From positions 1 to 5,963 of the forward strand of contig JAIXPR010000386.1 in NCBI GenBank assembly GCA_027486155.1: a stretch of 5,963 nt of DNA, in the 5' to 3' direction. The DNA comes from Pseudomonadota bacterium (GTDB lineage Bacteria > Bdellovibrionota_C > UBA2361 > OMII01). The translations under genes and the position numbers were made by a program. The notes beneath the pieces are model-generated. The model saw only the letters and a list, made by a program, of their open reading frames with translations. It was not told the origin of the DNA and searched no databases. Shown in pieces: positions 5,881 to 5,963 of this stretch; positions within the stretch are counted from its first letter, which is position 1, and every line of letters begins with the position of its first letter.

Positions 5881-5963
5881 ATGTCAGGTAGCTCTTCAAT
5901 CAGCAAATCACTGCCGGTCGCCGTTTCACGGGTGGCCGATGAGTGGATTGGGCGCGAACTAAC
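5881..5963 (+). CDS. N-terminus of an unidentified protein, truncated by the window edge
   Basis: An ATG at 5881 opens a frame with 27 complete codons and no stop before the right edge. The visible protein has a Ser-rich beginning, then LPVAVSRVADEWIGREL. TAGGG (5867-5871) lies 9 nt upstream as a modest ribosome binding site. The gene would be divergent from the phosphatase, with codon use like its neighbours. The VADEWIGREL segment faintly recalls the N-terminal domain of LpxD-type acyltransferases, but too little is visible to assign a family. It could be a chance open frame, since 27 codons without a stop is not rare at this GC. Confidence 0.45.
   Translation, partial: MSGSSSISKSLPVAVSRVADEWIGREL

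Overview
The window looks like an ordinary stretch of a Gram-negative bacterial chromosome of moderately high GC. It encodes an outer-membrane TolC-type channel with a signal peptide and an inner-membrane/periplasmic adaptor. It also has a DksA-type RNA polymerase factor with the proteobacterial zinc-finger spacing. I cannot name the phylum from the sequence alone. All CDSs share similar codon and base use, and I see no transposase, integrase, phage gene, tRNA, rRNA or CRISPR array.

Positions 1-4006 hold the 3' part of a tightly packed + strand operon for a tripartite (type I secretion-like) exporter: an ABC transporter truncated by the left edge, a HlyD-family adaptor, and a TolC-family outer-membrane channel. 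The gaps are 12 and 3 nt, so the three are almost certainly cotranscribed. Together they would form an ATP-driven conduit across both membranes. No substrate gene is visible. The nucleotide-binding domain is odd: Walker A and the H-loop histidine are intact, but the catalytic glutamate after Walker B is glycine and the Q-loop glutamine is not evident.

Positions 4007-4407 are a 401-nt non-coding stretch. It has a hairpin over the tolC stop codon, smaller hairpins, a weak promoter candidate, and two strong stem-loops just upstream of the next gene that could form a structured 5' leader.

Positions 4408-4824 encode a DksA/TraR-family transcription factor on the + strand. It is convergent with an inositol monophosphatase-family gene on the - strand (4970-5809). 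The 145-nt gap between them is almost filled by a 120-bp element with 17-bp perfect terminal inverted repeats, a second 8-bp paired block, an AT-rich core and a flanking GAT/GAT repeat. It may be a MITE-like or palindromic repeat, or an unusual shared transcript-end structure.

From 5881 a divergent + strand gene appears to begin and runs off the right edge; only 27 complete codons are visible. The most interesting items are the degenerate ABC motifs, the inverted-repeat element and the possible dksA leader. I found no clear evidence of a wholly new multi-gene system.
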